Assembly (NCBI GenBank): GCA_945862215.1 | Contig: CAMAXY010000005.1 | Coordinates: 1-64,000 of the forward strand | Length of the DNA: 64,000 nucleotides | Source of the DNA: Singulisphaera sp. GP187 | GTDB taxonomy: Bacteria > Planctomycetota > Phycisphaerae > Phycisphaerales > SM1A02 | Direction: 5' to 3' | Shown: piece after piece, positions 45,159-52,301 of the stretch | Layout of the letters: each line of letters opens with the position of its first letter | Numbering within the stretch: position 1 is the first letter of the stretch | Made by a program: the position numbers and the translations under genes | The notes under the pieces: generated by a model | Seen by the model: only the letters and a program-made list of their open reading frames with translations | Databases searched by the model: none | What the model was told of the DNA's origin: nothing

Positions 45159-46259
45159 TTAGAGTCGGCTGGAGGATTCAGTGCGATTCAGTGACTCGCG
45201 CATCAAAGTATGCGCGCTCTGTGCATAAAATCCTTTCAAAATTTCATTGGGAAGCGCAATTCCTCGAAGCAGAGGCGAATCCTTGGGAGTGAAGGCCACA
45301 GGATCGACCATTGCCAAGTCGGGATCTGCGATGGGGCTCGGACCAGACCAGTTTGTTTCCCAAAGGGTCCTGAGTGCCCAATATCTGCTTGCATAGAGGT
45401 CAAATGCGCTCTGTGCGGAATTGGCCTTCGCATCCATTTCGAATTTTGTTGATTCATCTACTAAGTGTGCATCGCTTGTGACGATGTCGGATCCGAACAA
45501 GAGTCGTCCTTTCCAACGCTGAAAAAAAGAAAGAACATCTTCGCGTGGATGCTTCGAGATTTCTCGCACGATCCATTTTGTCGCGCTCGTGTCGAGCGAT
45601 AGATTCGGATGTCGAGTCAGTAAGCCAGAGAGAAATTCCAGATCCTCTGGCCATCCACCCATGTGTGCGGCGATCCATCGAGTTGGAAAACGATCAAGCA
45701 TTCGTTCGAGTGGTTCGTATTGCGAAGCCTTCGTTCCATATCGACTGTGATCTGAATAACGTGTTGCAAACCATGTATCTGGATCGGCAACATGCACCAT
45801 GAATGTCATGCCCAAGTCGTACGCCATTTGCATCGCAGCGATTCGATTTGGATTATCGAGTCTCATAAGATTTGGTTCGCCAACTTCTGTGCCGATGTCA
45901 ACGCCGCGCGGAGCTGCCCAAAACTTTGCGATGCGTGCGCCTCGCGCGTGGAATTCTTCGATGCGCTTTGCATAGCCCACGCCATGCGTTTGTTTGGGAT
46001 CTTTGTCTCGCCAATTCGGGACGGCTATAAATTGAATGCGCTCTTGAAAGATGTCGCGCAATCCATCGATCTGCTCGATGGTTGATGTCATGCTCCAAAT
46101 CTCTGCAATTCCATAGCAATCCATCGCTTCTCGAAGAATGGGTGCGGCGTTCAGTCCGCCAACATGCGCATGCGCATCGATGATTGGCACGATGGGCGCG
46201 CCGAGCTTGCCAGCTTCGATGCGATAATCAAGATCGAAAAGATTCGAGTCATTCATCAC
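45159..46259 (-). CDS. amidohydrolase family protein (amidohydrolase_2)
   Basis: The 366-residue product has the metal-binding start VPIIDAHAHVGG, then ARIAKFWAAPRG, FMVHVADPDTW, RWIAAHMGGWPEDLEFLSGLL and RLLFGSDIVTSDA with the catalytic Asp. It is in the TIM-barrel amidohydrolase-2 group, which includes decarboxylases and lactonases. The substrate is not obvious. It is upstream of the PSD1/DUF1501 pair and downstream of the flavin-reductase-like gene. Confidence 0.82.
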   Translation of the reverse strand: MMNDSNLFDLDYRIEAGKLGAPIVPIIDAHAHVGGLNAAPILREAMDCYGIAEIWSMTSTIEQIDGLRDIFQERIQFIAVPNWRDKDPKQTHGVGYAKRIEEFHARGARIAKFWAAPRGVDIGTEVGEPNLMRLDNPNRIAAMQMAYDLGMTFMVHVADPDTWFATRYSDHSRYGTKASQYEPLERMLDRFPTRWIAAHMGGWPEDLEFLSGLLTRHPNLSLDTSATKWIVREISKHPREDVLSFFQRWKGRLLFGSDIVTSDAHLVDESTKFEMDAKANSAQSAFDLYASRYWALRTLWETNWSGPSPIADPDLAMVDPVAFTPKDSPLLRGIALPNEILKGFYAQSAHTLMRESLNRTESSSRL

Positions 46260-46276
46260 AGGACAATGTTAGTCCT

Positions 46277-46879
46277 TCAGCGGCCCGAAGGACGGCGGCT
46301 CTTCGAAGTGTCGCGTTGACGAATCGAACCACTTGGCTTGGGACTCGTTGCAGTCGTCTTCATACTTCGTTTGCGAGCTTTGAGATGTGCACGAACAACT
46401 CCAGATCGCGGCGACTTTAATTTTGGTTGTTCAACCAAACCTGCATGATGGACCATACCAATATAGACCTCATAATCCGCTTCGATATCAAGATGTCGAA
46501 CGAGTTCGCATGCGATATATCCAAGCGCGCGCAGTGGCACAGGAGATCCACCAGGCACGACAAGATTTGGAATCGTTAAAAAAGCATCAATACCTTGATC
46601 GGGCGATGTCGCAAAAATTTTCGTTGTGACGCGATCATCTTTTGCAAGAACGCAGATTGCAAAGTTTCGACTGTCGCGAATAATTGGAGAAAGTGGTTGA
46701 CCTTTTTCCATTGCAACGAGCAACATTGGTGGATGCATTGCAACTTGTTGAACGCATCGAACGATGACGCCACTTCGAAGTTCGCCAAATGCTGATGTCA
46801 GTAAAAATGAAGTTGCAGGAACAAGATTGAGTACGTGTTCGACGGTAAGACGATTTGCGGCCGGTCGGTCAGTCTGCAT
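46277..46879 (-). CDS. flavin reductase-like, FMN-binding split-barrel protein
   Basis: The 200-residue product has the family pattern: VPATSFLLTSAFGELRSGVIVRCVQQVAMHPPMLLVAMEKG, RDSRNFAICVLAKDD, LGYIACELVRHLDIEADYEVYIGMVHHAGL. It is likely an FMN- or FAD-dependent reductase. A 35-residue Lys/Arg/Ser-rich tail (after ARKRSMKTTATSPKPSGSIR) is unusual for this family. First gene of the operon running to the DUF1501 gene. Confidence 0.75.
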   Translation of the reverse strand: MQTDRPAANRLTVEHVLNLVPATSFLLTSAFGELRSGVIVRCVQQVAMHPPMLLVAMEKGQPLSPIIRDSRNFAICVLAKDDRVTTKIFATSPDQGIDAFLTIPNLVVPGGSPVPLRALGYIACELVRHLDIEADYEVYIGMVHHAGLVEQPKLKSPRSGVVRAHLKARKRSMKTTATSPKPSGSIRQRDTSKSRRPSGR

Positions 46880-47057
46880 AAGTTTGTCTCAATTCCAAAA
46901 TAATTTACGCCTCGGGCAAACTATACGACCAAATTTGCGTTTGTCCACAAATCTTTACTTATCAATGCTTTACATCAGAAAATATTGGACGGCAAAAGTT
47001 CTCGGACCTCAAAACAGAGATCGTTGTGTTGCCAAAAACATTAATTTTGTCGAAAAG

Positions 47058-47087
47058 TGTTGCATTGTGGGGCATTGTGGGTATATT
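47058..47087 (+). promoter_or_regulatory. MraZ-box array overlapping mraZ promoter
   Basis: Three adjacent 10-nt units TGTTGCATTG, TGGGGCATTG and TGGGTATATT (TGKKG at 10-nt period) lie 29-58 nt before the mraZ ATG. TTGCAT (47060-47065) and TATATT (47082-47087), 16 nt apart, form a promoter within the array. MraZ is known to bind TGGGN repeats at its own promoter and repress, so binding here would block RNA polymerase. Confidence 0.72.
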
Positions 47088-47115
47088 AATTGCATCTTCC
47101 AAATGGACCAAACTC

Positions 47116-47586
47116 ATGCTCTTCCTCGGCGAATACGAACACAGTCTCGACTCAAAGCAGCGCCTCGCAATTCCAAGCGAATTGCGAGAGGTCCTGAATC
47201 CTGCAGTGAACGGAGACTCGTTCGTCGCAGTGCCTGGACCCGACGAGGTCCTCACACTGTGGCCGAATCAAACATTCGAGAAACTCGCAATGGGACATGG
47301 CGGATCATTGATCGGAGACGAAGTTCTTCGGCGTTTCGAACAAGAATTCTTCAGCCAAGCTGCACGCTGTCCGCTGGATTCAGCTGGAAGAGTGCGCATT
47401 CCGGATCGACTCTTGACGAGATTCGGGTTGGCCGGAGCAGTTGTCATCTTGGGAGTTCGAGATCACTTGGAATTGATTGCATCAGCGACATGGAAGGCTC
47501 AACAGAAGCAACGGAATTCTTCTGCGAGCGAACTGTGGCGTCAAGCCAATCAACTCATGAATGCACGGTCGAGTGGAACAAGGTGA
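47116..47586 (+). CDS. mraZ: transcriptional regulator MraZ
   Basis: I use the ATG at 47116 (MLFLGEYEHSLDSKQRLAIP) because it gives the MraZ N-terminus; the track start at 47026 is in the promoter. The 156-residue protein has the two SpoVT/AbrB-like swaps: a first YEHSLDSKQRLAIPSELRE and a second CPLDSAGRVRIPDRLLTRFGL. MraZ regulates the division and cell-wall gene cluster. Here no rsmH (mraW) or ftsL follows, so mraZ is an orphan. Its stop overlaps the first hairpin of the candidate sRNA. Confidence 0.92.
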   Translation: MLFLGEYEHSLDSKQRLAIPSELREVLNPAVNGDSFVAVPGPDEVLTLWPNQTFEKLAMGHGGSLIGDEVLRRFEQEFFSQAARCPLDSAGRVRIPDRLLTRFGLAGAVVILGVRDHLELIASATWKAQQKQRNSSASELWRQANQLMNARSSGTR

Positions 47587-47822
47587 TGGATCGCCTGAAC
47601 CACTTTTCAATCGCTACGACACGGACGTTGTAGCGCACAGACAAATCTCGATTCGCGCATGGATGCGCGAGCCGAGCGAAAAAACGGGTCATGGATGATC
47701 CGCAAGGGTCGTACGGTCTAGCCAGGATGGCACTTCCGTGCGAATAGTCGAGTTGGATTCGTTCAACTCGCTTATTATCGTCGCCCCCCGCGTCACTGGC
47801 CCGACGCGGGGGCTTTTTTTTT
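47581..47822 (+). ncRNA. candidate CsrA-sequestering small RNA (CsrB/RsmZ-like)
   Basis: A run of hairpins presents GGA in loops. AGGTG-ATGGAT-CGCCT starts at 47581. A 9-bp stem with loop ACGGAC spans 47612-47635. TCGCGC-ATGGAT-GCGCGA spans 47653-47670, with an outer CTCG/CGAG. CGGGTC-ATGGAT-GATCCG spans 47685-47702. GCC-AGGAT-GGC lies at 47721-47731 inside CGTACGG/CCGTGCG. CGAGTTG/CAACTCG with GGA at the loop edge spans 47749-47770. A strong intrinsic terminator follows. ANGGAN in a hexaloop is the CsrA/RsmE binding hairpin. The position just before csrA supports a sponge role. Whether it is made from its own promoter or from the mraZ 3' end is not clear. Confidence 0.62.
47785..47822 (+). 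terminator. intrinsic terminator between sRNA and csrA leader
   Basis: A 10-bp GC stem CCCCCGCGTC/GACGCGGGGG with an 8-nt loop is followed by C and nine T. It should end transcripts coming from mraZ and the sRNA and thereby isolate csrA. Confidence 0.92.
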
Positions 47823-48023
47823 GCTCCGATAACGGTGTTTTTTTTCATTTTGTGAATTGAAGATAGGAAAGCGTCCGAACGGGATATACCCTTCAAGAAG
47901 GTCAGACGCTTGGTCGATGAAAGTCATCCAAGGATTCGCATGGAGAACGCACGGTGCGTTCGAGGCGAGCTGAGCAAGTCGGTGGGTGAATCCCACCGTT
48001 GATGGGCAGGAGGTCCGCGCACT
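47823..48023 (+). promoter_or_regulatory. structured csrA leader with GGA motifs
   Basis: GGA triplets occur at 47866, 47882, 47932, 47942 and 48009. The last lies in the AGGAGG Shine-Dalgarno, which is 10 nt before the ATG. Stems include GAACGCA/TGCGTTC (47945-47961) and CGGTGGG/CCCACCG just upstream of the SD. CsrA binding here would repress its own translation. Confidence 0.5.
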
Positions 48024-48257
48024 ATGTTGGTCATTACACGACGTGAAGGTGAAGAAGTCGTTATCGGGAACCCAGCGTCCCCGATTGGAATTGTTCGCAT
48101 TGCTTCGATCAAAGGTGATCGTGTTCGCATTGCATTCGAGTTCCCGCGCGAGGTCGCAGTCCACCGCAAAGAAGTTGCAGAGCAAATTCTCGCTGGAGCC
48201 GTTGATCCGACTAAGAATGTCATCGGAAAGATTCGCCCGGCTGAGGGCGGAGCGTAA
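48024..48257 (+). CDS. csrA: carbon storage regulator CsrA (RsmA)
   Basis: The 77-residue product matches CsrA: MLVITRREGEEVVIGNPASPIGIVRI at the N-terminus and the RNA-binding VAVHRKEVAEQI (equivalent to the VHREEI of E. coli, with the key Arg). A C-terminal extension of about 15 residues follows. CsrA is a post-transcriptional regulator that binds GGA hairpins in mRNA leaders. The adjacent RNA full of such hairpins and the GGA-rich leader suggest strong feedback. No fliW is visible in the window. Confidence 0.95.
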   Translation: MLVITRREGEEVVIGNPASPIGIVRIASIKGDRVRIAFEFPREVAVHRKEVAEQILAGAVDPTKNVIGKIRPAEGGA

Positions 48258-48303
48258 TTTTTGTTTTCACGCTGAAACTTCTGTTGTGATTGAGAGCGTT
48301 AGT

Positions 48304-48357
48304 TTAAAGCGCGAACTTCAGTTCAGAGCGCGAACTTCAGTTCAAAGCGCGAACTTC
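48304..48357. repeat. 19-bp tandem repeat across nfu stop
   Basis: Three copies of a unit containing GCGCGAACTTC at 19-nt period. The repeat covers the 3' end of the NifU-like gene (on the minus strand) and its region downstream. It may have duplicated the end of the coding region. Confidence 0.8.
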
Positions 48358-48612
48358 TAGGATTTCAGGAATGCGCTCTCGCAATTGTTTGGCGATTCCG
48401 GATTGCAAAGTCATGTTGCTCGAAGGACAACCGACGCAGGCTCCATGAAAGCGAACATCGACAATTCCATCATGCACTGCCACCACTTCCACATCGCCTC
48501 CGTCTGCTTGAATATCAGGGCGAATGAGATCGACAACGGCTCGAACTTGAAAAAGCAGGTCATTCAATGAAGGTTCACCCTTCTTTTTCTTTTGAGATTG
48601 GGACTCGGGCAC
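48337..48612 (-). CDS. NifU C-terminal-domain Fe-S carrier protein
   Basis: The 91-residue protein is a standalone Nfu domain: VVDLIRPDIQADGGDVEVVAVHDGIVDVRFHGACVGCPSSNMTLQSGIAKQLRERIPEI with the conserved CxxC (GACVGCPSS) that binds a [4Fe-4S] cluster at a dimer interface. A lysine-rich N-terminus (SQSQKKKKGEPSLN) precedes it. It is likely a carrier delivering clusters to apoproteins. The start at 48612 lies 37 nt from the divergent lipoprotein gene. Confidence 0.9.
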   Translation of the reverse strand: MPESQSQKKKKGEPSLNDLLFQVRAVVDLIRPDIQADGGDVEVVAVHDGIVDVRFHGACVGCPSSNMTLQSGIAKQLRERIPEILEVRALN

Positions 48613-48648
48613 TCGTTGAGTCTATTCGACTTTTTCTATAATGAACCT

Positions 48649-50115
48649 ATGAAACGCGCTGATCCATGCCGTCTGGGCCGAATGACTGCGACGCTTGGAA
48701 TTGCCTGCGTTTCTCTGTCGATCCTCGCAGCAATTGGTGGTTGCGCCGCAACGCCCGCTGGGGACCCGCTGAAGTCTCTCAGTCGCACAGATCTTGTTCC
48801 AGCCCGTCAGGTTGCAGCGATGGAAATTCTTGATTCCAACCCGACGAACCCTGAATATCTGAAGGCGCTGAGAAAAATTCTGGTACAGACCGGCTTTGTG
48901 CGCGAGTTGCGCGACGAAGCATGGAATCGTTTGATGAAGTACGACCTCGCGGGATTGAAGACGTCGATCGAATTGAATCTGCCCAAGATGCAGATGTATG
49001 AATGGCGCACGGAAGTTTGCAAGCGCATTGGCGAGCTCGATTGGAAAGACATGACGCCAACACTTGTGCGCGCATGGGCAGTGGTCTTGCCGATTCTTGG
49101 AATGAATCTGATGGAGCGACCTGAATATCTGGCGCTGGTGAAGTTGTATGGCAAAGACCGCGTTCCAGAAGTTCTCTTTGATTTATTACTCACGAGTGAT
49201 CCAGTGAAAGAAGCGAACTTGCGAAGTCGAAGTTGGGAATTGCTGCTTGCGATAGGCGAGCGCGACCGAATTCTTGCGCTGCTTGCGGATGAGAAAATCG
49301 CGACGACCGACTCGTTCATTTTGGATATGCGCAGATCTGCAAGTGATTTGCAAATCGTGCCAAGAAATCGAGAGGAAATTCTTTGGATGCGCGCACTGCG
49401 AACGCCTTTAAAACGAAAATTCTGGGATGAGGCGCGTGCAGCGGCGATGAAGTTGCCCCCAGATGTTCGGAGCAACCTCGAGCCCAGAGATCTGGCAATC
49501 ATTGTGGCAGCAGCGAAGTATCAACCAGAACTACTTGCCCAATCACGCGACCAGTTATTTGACGAAATTTCGTTGAGATTATCCAAGGAAAAAGAACGCA
49601 GATACACAGCAAGTTTTGAAGGATTTGGCGCGCAACTTCCAGAAACGCCGCGTGGACATGCGAAGGAAATGAAGTGGGGAGATTGCGCCGCGGTGCTGAT
49701 TGCATTGCAGGCATTGCAACAACCCGCCATTCGCGCTCATGTGTTTGATATTGCAGACAGGGATCTTGCGGATCGAATGACTGAGTATGGCGGATTGATG
49801 CGGTTGGACGATCAAGGGCGATTTGAACTGGCCGAGTATCCCCCGCAAAATCGTGGCAGTGATGTGAAATTCGAAGCGTCAAACGCAATGTTTGACCAAG
49901 GCTATGACGCGCTCTTTCACTTTCACAATCATGCGCAGGTGTATGACAATTCTCGATACGCCGGCCCGCATTTCGGCGACTTCAATTATTCCGATGCGAC
50001 GGGAGTGAATGGTCTGGTCTTTACTTTCATCGATCGCAATACGATCAACGCAGATTTCTATCGTCGTGGGCAAGTCGTCATTGATTTAGGGACAATCCCT
50101 CGCCCGGAGAAATAA
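48649..50115 (+). CDS. predicted lipoprotein of unknown function
   Basis: The start at 48649 is chosen over the track start at 48592, since it leads directly into a lipoprotein signal (LGRMTATLGIACVSLSILAAIGGC). The 488-residue product has a helical body (PTNPEYLKALRKILVQTGFVRELRDEAWNRL, TPTLVRAWAVVLP) and a C-terminal domain (EASNAMFDQGYDALFHFHNHAQVYDNSRYAGPHFGDFNYS). The central HFHNHAQ and downstream His/Asp residues suggest a metal-dependent hydrolase-like domain, resembling JAB/MPN-like or cytosolic metal sites, but I cannot assign it. It is immediately upstream of dapF. Confidence 0.6.
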   Translation: MKRADPCRLGRMTATLGIACVSLSILAAIGGCAATPAGDPLKSLSRTDLVPARQVAAMEILDSNPTNPEYLKALRKILVQTGFVRELRDEAWNRLMKYDLAGLKTSIELNLPKMQMYEWRTEVCKRIGELDWKDMTPTLVRAWAVVLPILGMNLMERPEYLALVKLYGKDRVPEVLFDLLLTSDPVKEANLRSRSWELLLAIGERDRILALLADEKIATTDSFILDMRRSASDLQIVPRNREEILWMRALRTPLKRKFWDEARAAAMKLPPDVRSNLEPRDLAIIVAAAKYQPELLAQSRDQLFDEISLRLSKEKERRYTASFEGFGAQLPETPRGHAKEMKWGDCAAVLIALQALQQPAIRAHVFDIADRDLADRMTEYGGLMRLDDQGRFELAEYPPQNRGSDVKFEASNAMFDQGYDALFHFHNHAQVYDNSRYAGPHFGDFNYSDATGVNGLVFTFIDRNTINADFYRRGQVVIDLGTIPRPEK

Positions 50116-50119
50116 ACAG

Positions 50120-51082
50120 ATGCGCTTTTCCAAGATGCATGGCATTGGTAATGACTACATCTATGTTGATGCGGTTCGAGAAGATGTCATCGATCCTGCG
50201 GCGCTTGCGCGCGCTATCAGTGATCGGCATACTGCAATCGGCGGAGATGGTTTGATTTTGATTGGCGCGCCAAGTGTTGAGTCGAAAGCCCATGCAAGCA
50301 TGCGCATTTTTAATGCCGACGGAAGCGAGGCGCAGATGTGCGGCAATGGAATTCGTTGCGTTACGAAATTCGTTGTAGACCGCGGGATTTGCGATGAAAA
50401 TCCGCTGCGAATTGAAACAAGACGCGGCGTTCTTGAAATGGAGTGGTGGGTTGGCAGCGATGGAAAAGTGTGCGATGTCGAAGTCGACATGGGAGAGCCA
50501 ATTCTTGGCGCTGCTGCAATTGGAGTGCGGTGGCCAGGAATCAATGGTGAATCGCAGATCGTGGCTCGACCGTGGAGCGAAGCAATGTGGCATGATGCAC
50601 TTGCTGCAGCAGGAAACGCTGGTGCAACCACAGCCGATACGAAGTGGTTGAAGTCGTCTGGGGTTCAGCCCATTGCAACTGTCGTCTCGATGGGAAATCC
50701 ACACATCATTTTTTGGTGCGATGATGTTGCGAAGGTTCCGCTGGAATCAATCGGCAGCGCAATCGAACGGCACGCATTCTTTCCAGAGCGAATCAATGTT
50801 CACGTTGTTCAAGTCTTGGGTCGTGACGAACTTCGAATGCGAACATGGGAACGCGGTTCTGGAATCACACTTGCGTGTGGAACTGGTGCAAGTGCGGTGT
50901 GCGTTGCAGGTGTTCTTGAGGGACGATGTGATCGCGCTGTGCGCATCCATCTTCCAGGCGGAGAACTCTTGCTGCGCTGGGATGAGTCAGATGGTCGAGT
51001 CAGAATGCGCGGACCAGCGGTTCATGTTTTCGATGGTGAGTGGGACGAAGAAAAATCGAGAGTGATGCATGTCTCTCAGTAA
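50120..51082 (+). CDS. dapF: diaminopimelate epimerase
   Basis: Interconverts LL- and meso-diaminopimelate for lysine and peptidoglycan. Catalytic cysteines are visible in FNADGSEAQMCGNGIRC and LACGTGASAVC; KMHGIGNDYIYVDA is the canonical N-terminus. At 320 residues it is longer than the usual 275, owing to an insertion around residues 130-190 (VRWPGINGESQIVARPWSEAM...). Its 3' end overlaps the M20 hydrolase gene by 14 nt. Confidence 0.93.
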   Translation: MRFSKMHGIGNDYIYVDAVREDVIDPAALARAISDRHTAIGGDGLILIGAPSVESKAHASMRIFNADGSEAQMCGNGIRCVTKFVVDRGICDENPLRIETRRGVLEMEWWVGSDGKVCDVEVDMGEPILGAAAIGVRWPGINGESQIVARPWSEAMWHDALAAAGNAGATTADTKWLKSSGVQPIATVVSMGNPHIIFWCDDVAKVPLESIGSAIERHAFFPERINVHVVQVLGRDELRMRTWERGSGITLACGTGASAVCVAGVLEGRCDRAVRIHLPGGELLLRWDESDGRVRMRGPAVHVFDGEWDEEKSRVMHVSQ

Positions 51083-52301
51083 TACAGAGCAGAAAATTGC
51101 CGATGCAATTGCATCGCGTTCGGCGCAAATGCTGCATGATTTGTCGCATTTAGTTTCGATTCCGACTGGGCATGGATATAAAGCGGGGCTGGAAGAGACT
51201 CGGAATTGGTTCAGCGCACGATTGTCTGCGATGGGCGCAAAGATTCACCGAACACCAGGGAGTGATCGGCCAGATTGGTTGCGTGAACCGTGCGTGAAGG
51301 GCGAAGGAGAATCTGACAGCAGCGACATTCTGTACGCAGATCGACTCGCAGGAGCGGACGATGGTGTCCGTATTCTCTTGAGCGGGCATATCGATACGGT
51401 GCATGATCCTGCCGGGACTTTTCAGAAACTTTCCGATGAACAGAATGGAATCCGCCACGGACCAGGCGCGGCAGATATGAAGGGCGGTTTGATCATTGCG
51501 CTCAATGCGCTTGAAGTCCTTCATGCTTTGGGAATTTCTGTGCGCTGGTCATTTGTGCTCAACGCCGATGAAGAAAGTGGAAGTTTTTGCAGTGCGCATC
51601 AGTTGCAGTTGATTGCGAAGAAGCACGATATTGGATTGGTACTCGAACCCGCAGGTGGCGAAGGAAAATTTGTTACCGAGCGATCTGGCTCTGCTCAATT
51701 TCGAATTGATACTTTCGGTCGAGCTGCTCACGCAGGTCGCGATGCGGCGCTTGGTATCTCTGCAGTCGCTGCGCTTTGCGAAGCAATCAGTCAGGTCCTG
51801 TCGATTTCTGATCCTGCCATTGGGCGCACACTGAACATCGGTCCACTTGAAGGCGGCGAGGCGACGAACATCGTTCCAGATCACGCGGCGGCTTGGGGAA
51901 ATGCGCGATATCAGAATGACGAACAACGCGCAGAGATCGATCACGCTCTTGCGAAAATCACAACGCATGGCCACGCTTTGCCACGTGTCACAGTGAAGAC
52001 AATTCATAATCGACCAAGGAAACCTGCAACTGAGCAGGTGATGGCAATCGCAGAAATTGCGCTTGGTGTTGCGCGCGATCTTTCTGTGAGTGCTGGAACT
52101 ATTTCAACTGGCGGAGTCAGCGATGCAAACGTCTTGCAGGCCGCAGGTCTTCCATGTCTTGATGGACTTGGTGTGCGCGGCGGCAATTTGCACCGAATAG
52201 ATGAATTTGTCGTGACCGCAAGCTTGACCGAGCGTGCGACGATTCTTGCTCTGCTTATCAATCGTCTTCTTTCGAGACCTTTCGTAACATCATCTCTATG
52301 A
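51069..52301 (+). CDS. M20-family metallopeptidase / deacylase
   Basis: The 410-residue product has the dinuclear zinc ligands of family M20: LLSGHIDTVHD, HGPGAADMKGG, LNADEESGS, LVLEPAG and GGNLHRIDE. The closest-looking groups are CPG2, ArgE and DapE. In this operon it lies next to AstA- and AstD-like genes. It could therefore do the AstE step (succinylglutamate to glutamate and succinate) in place of the usual M14-type AstE. It could also act as DapE, given dapF upstream. Both are possible; sequence alone does not decide. Confidence 0.85.
   Translation: MSLSNTEQKIADAIASRSAQMLHDLSHLVSIPTGHGYKAGLEETRNWFSARLSAMGAKIHRTPGSDRPDWLREPCVKGEGESDSSDILYADRLAGADDGVRILLSGHIDTVHDPAGTFQKLSDEQNGIRHGPGAADMKGGLIIALNALEVLHALGISVRWSFVLNADEESGSFCSAHQLQLIAKKHDIGLVLEPAGGEGKFVTERSGSAQFRIDTFGRAAHAGRDAALGISAVAALCEAISQVLSISDPAIGRTLNIGPLEGGEATNIVPDHAAAWGNARYQNDEQRAEIDHALAKITTHGHALPRVTVKTIHNRPRKPATEQVMAIAEIALGVARDLSVSAGTISTGGVSDANVLQAAGLPCLDGLGVRGGNLHRIDEFVVTASLTERATILALLINRLLSRPFVTSSL

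Noticed and set aside
47860-47910. RNase P RNA-like GGAAAG...GTCCGAAC in the csrA leader
   Set aside because: Only a short resemblance; other RNase P conserved elements are missing from the 200 nt.
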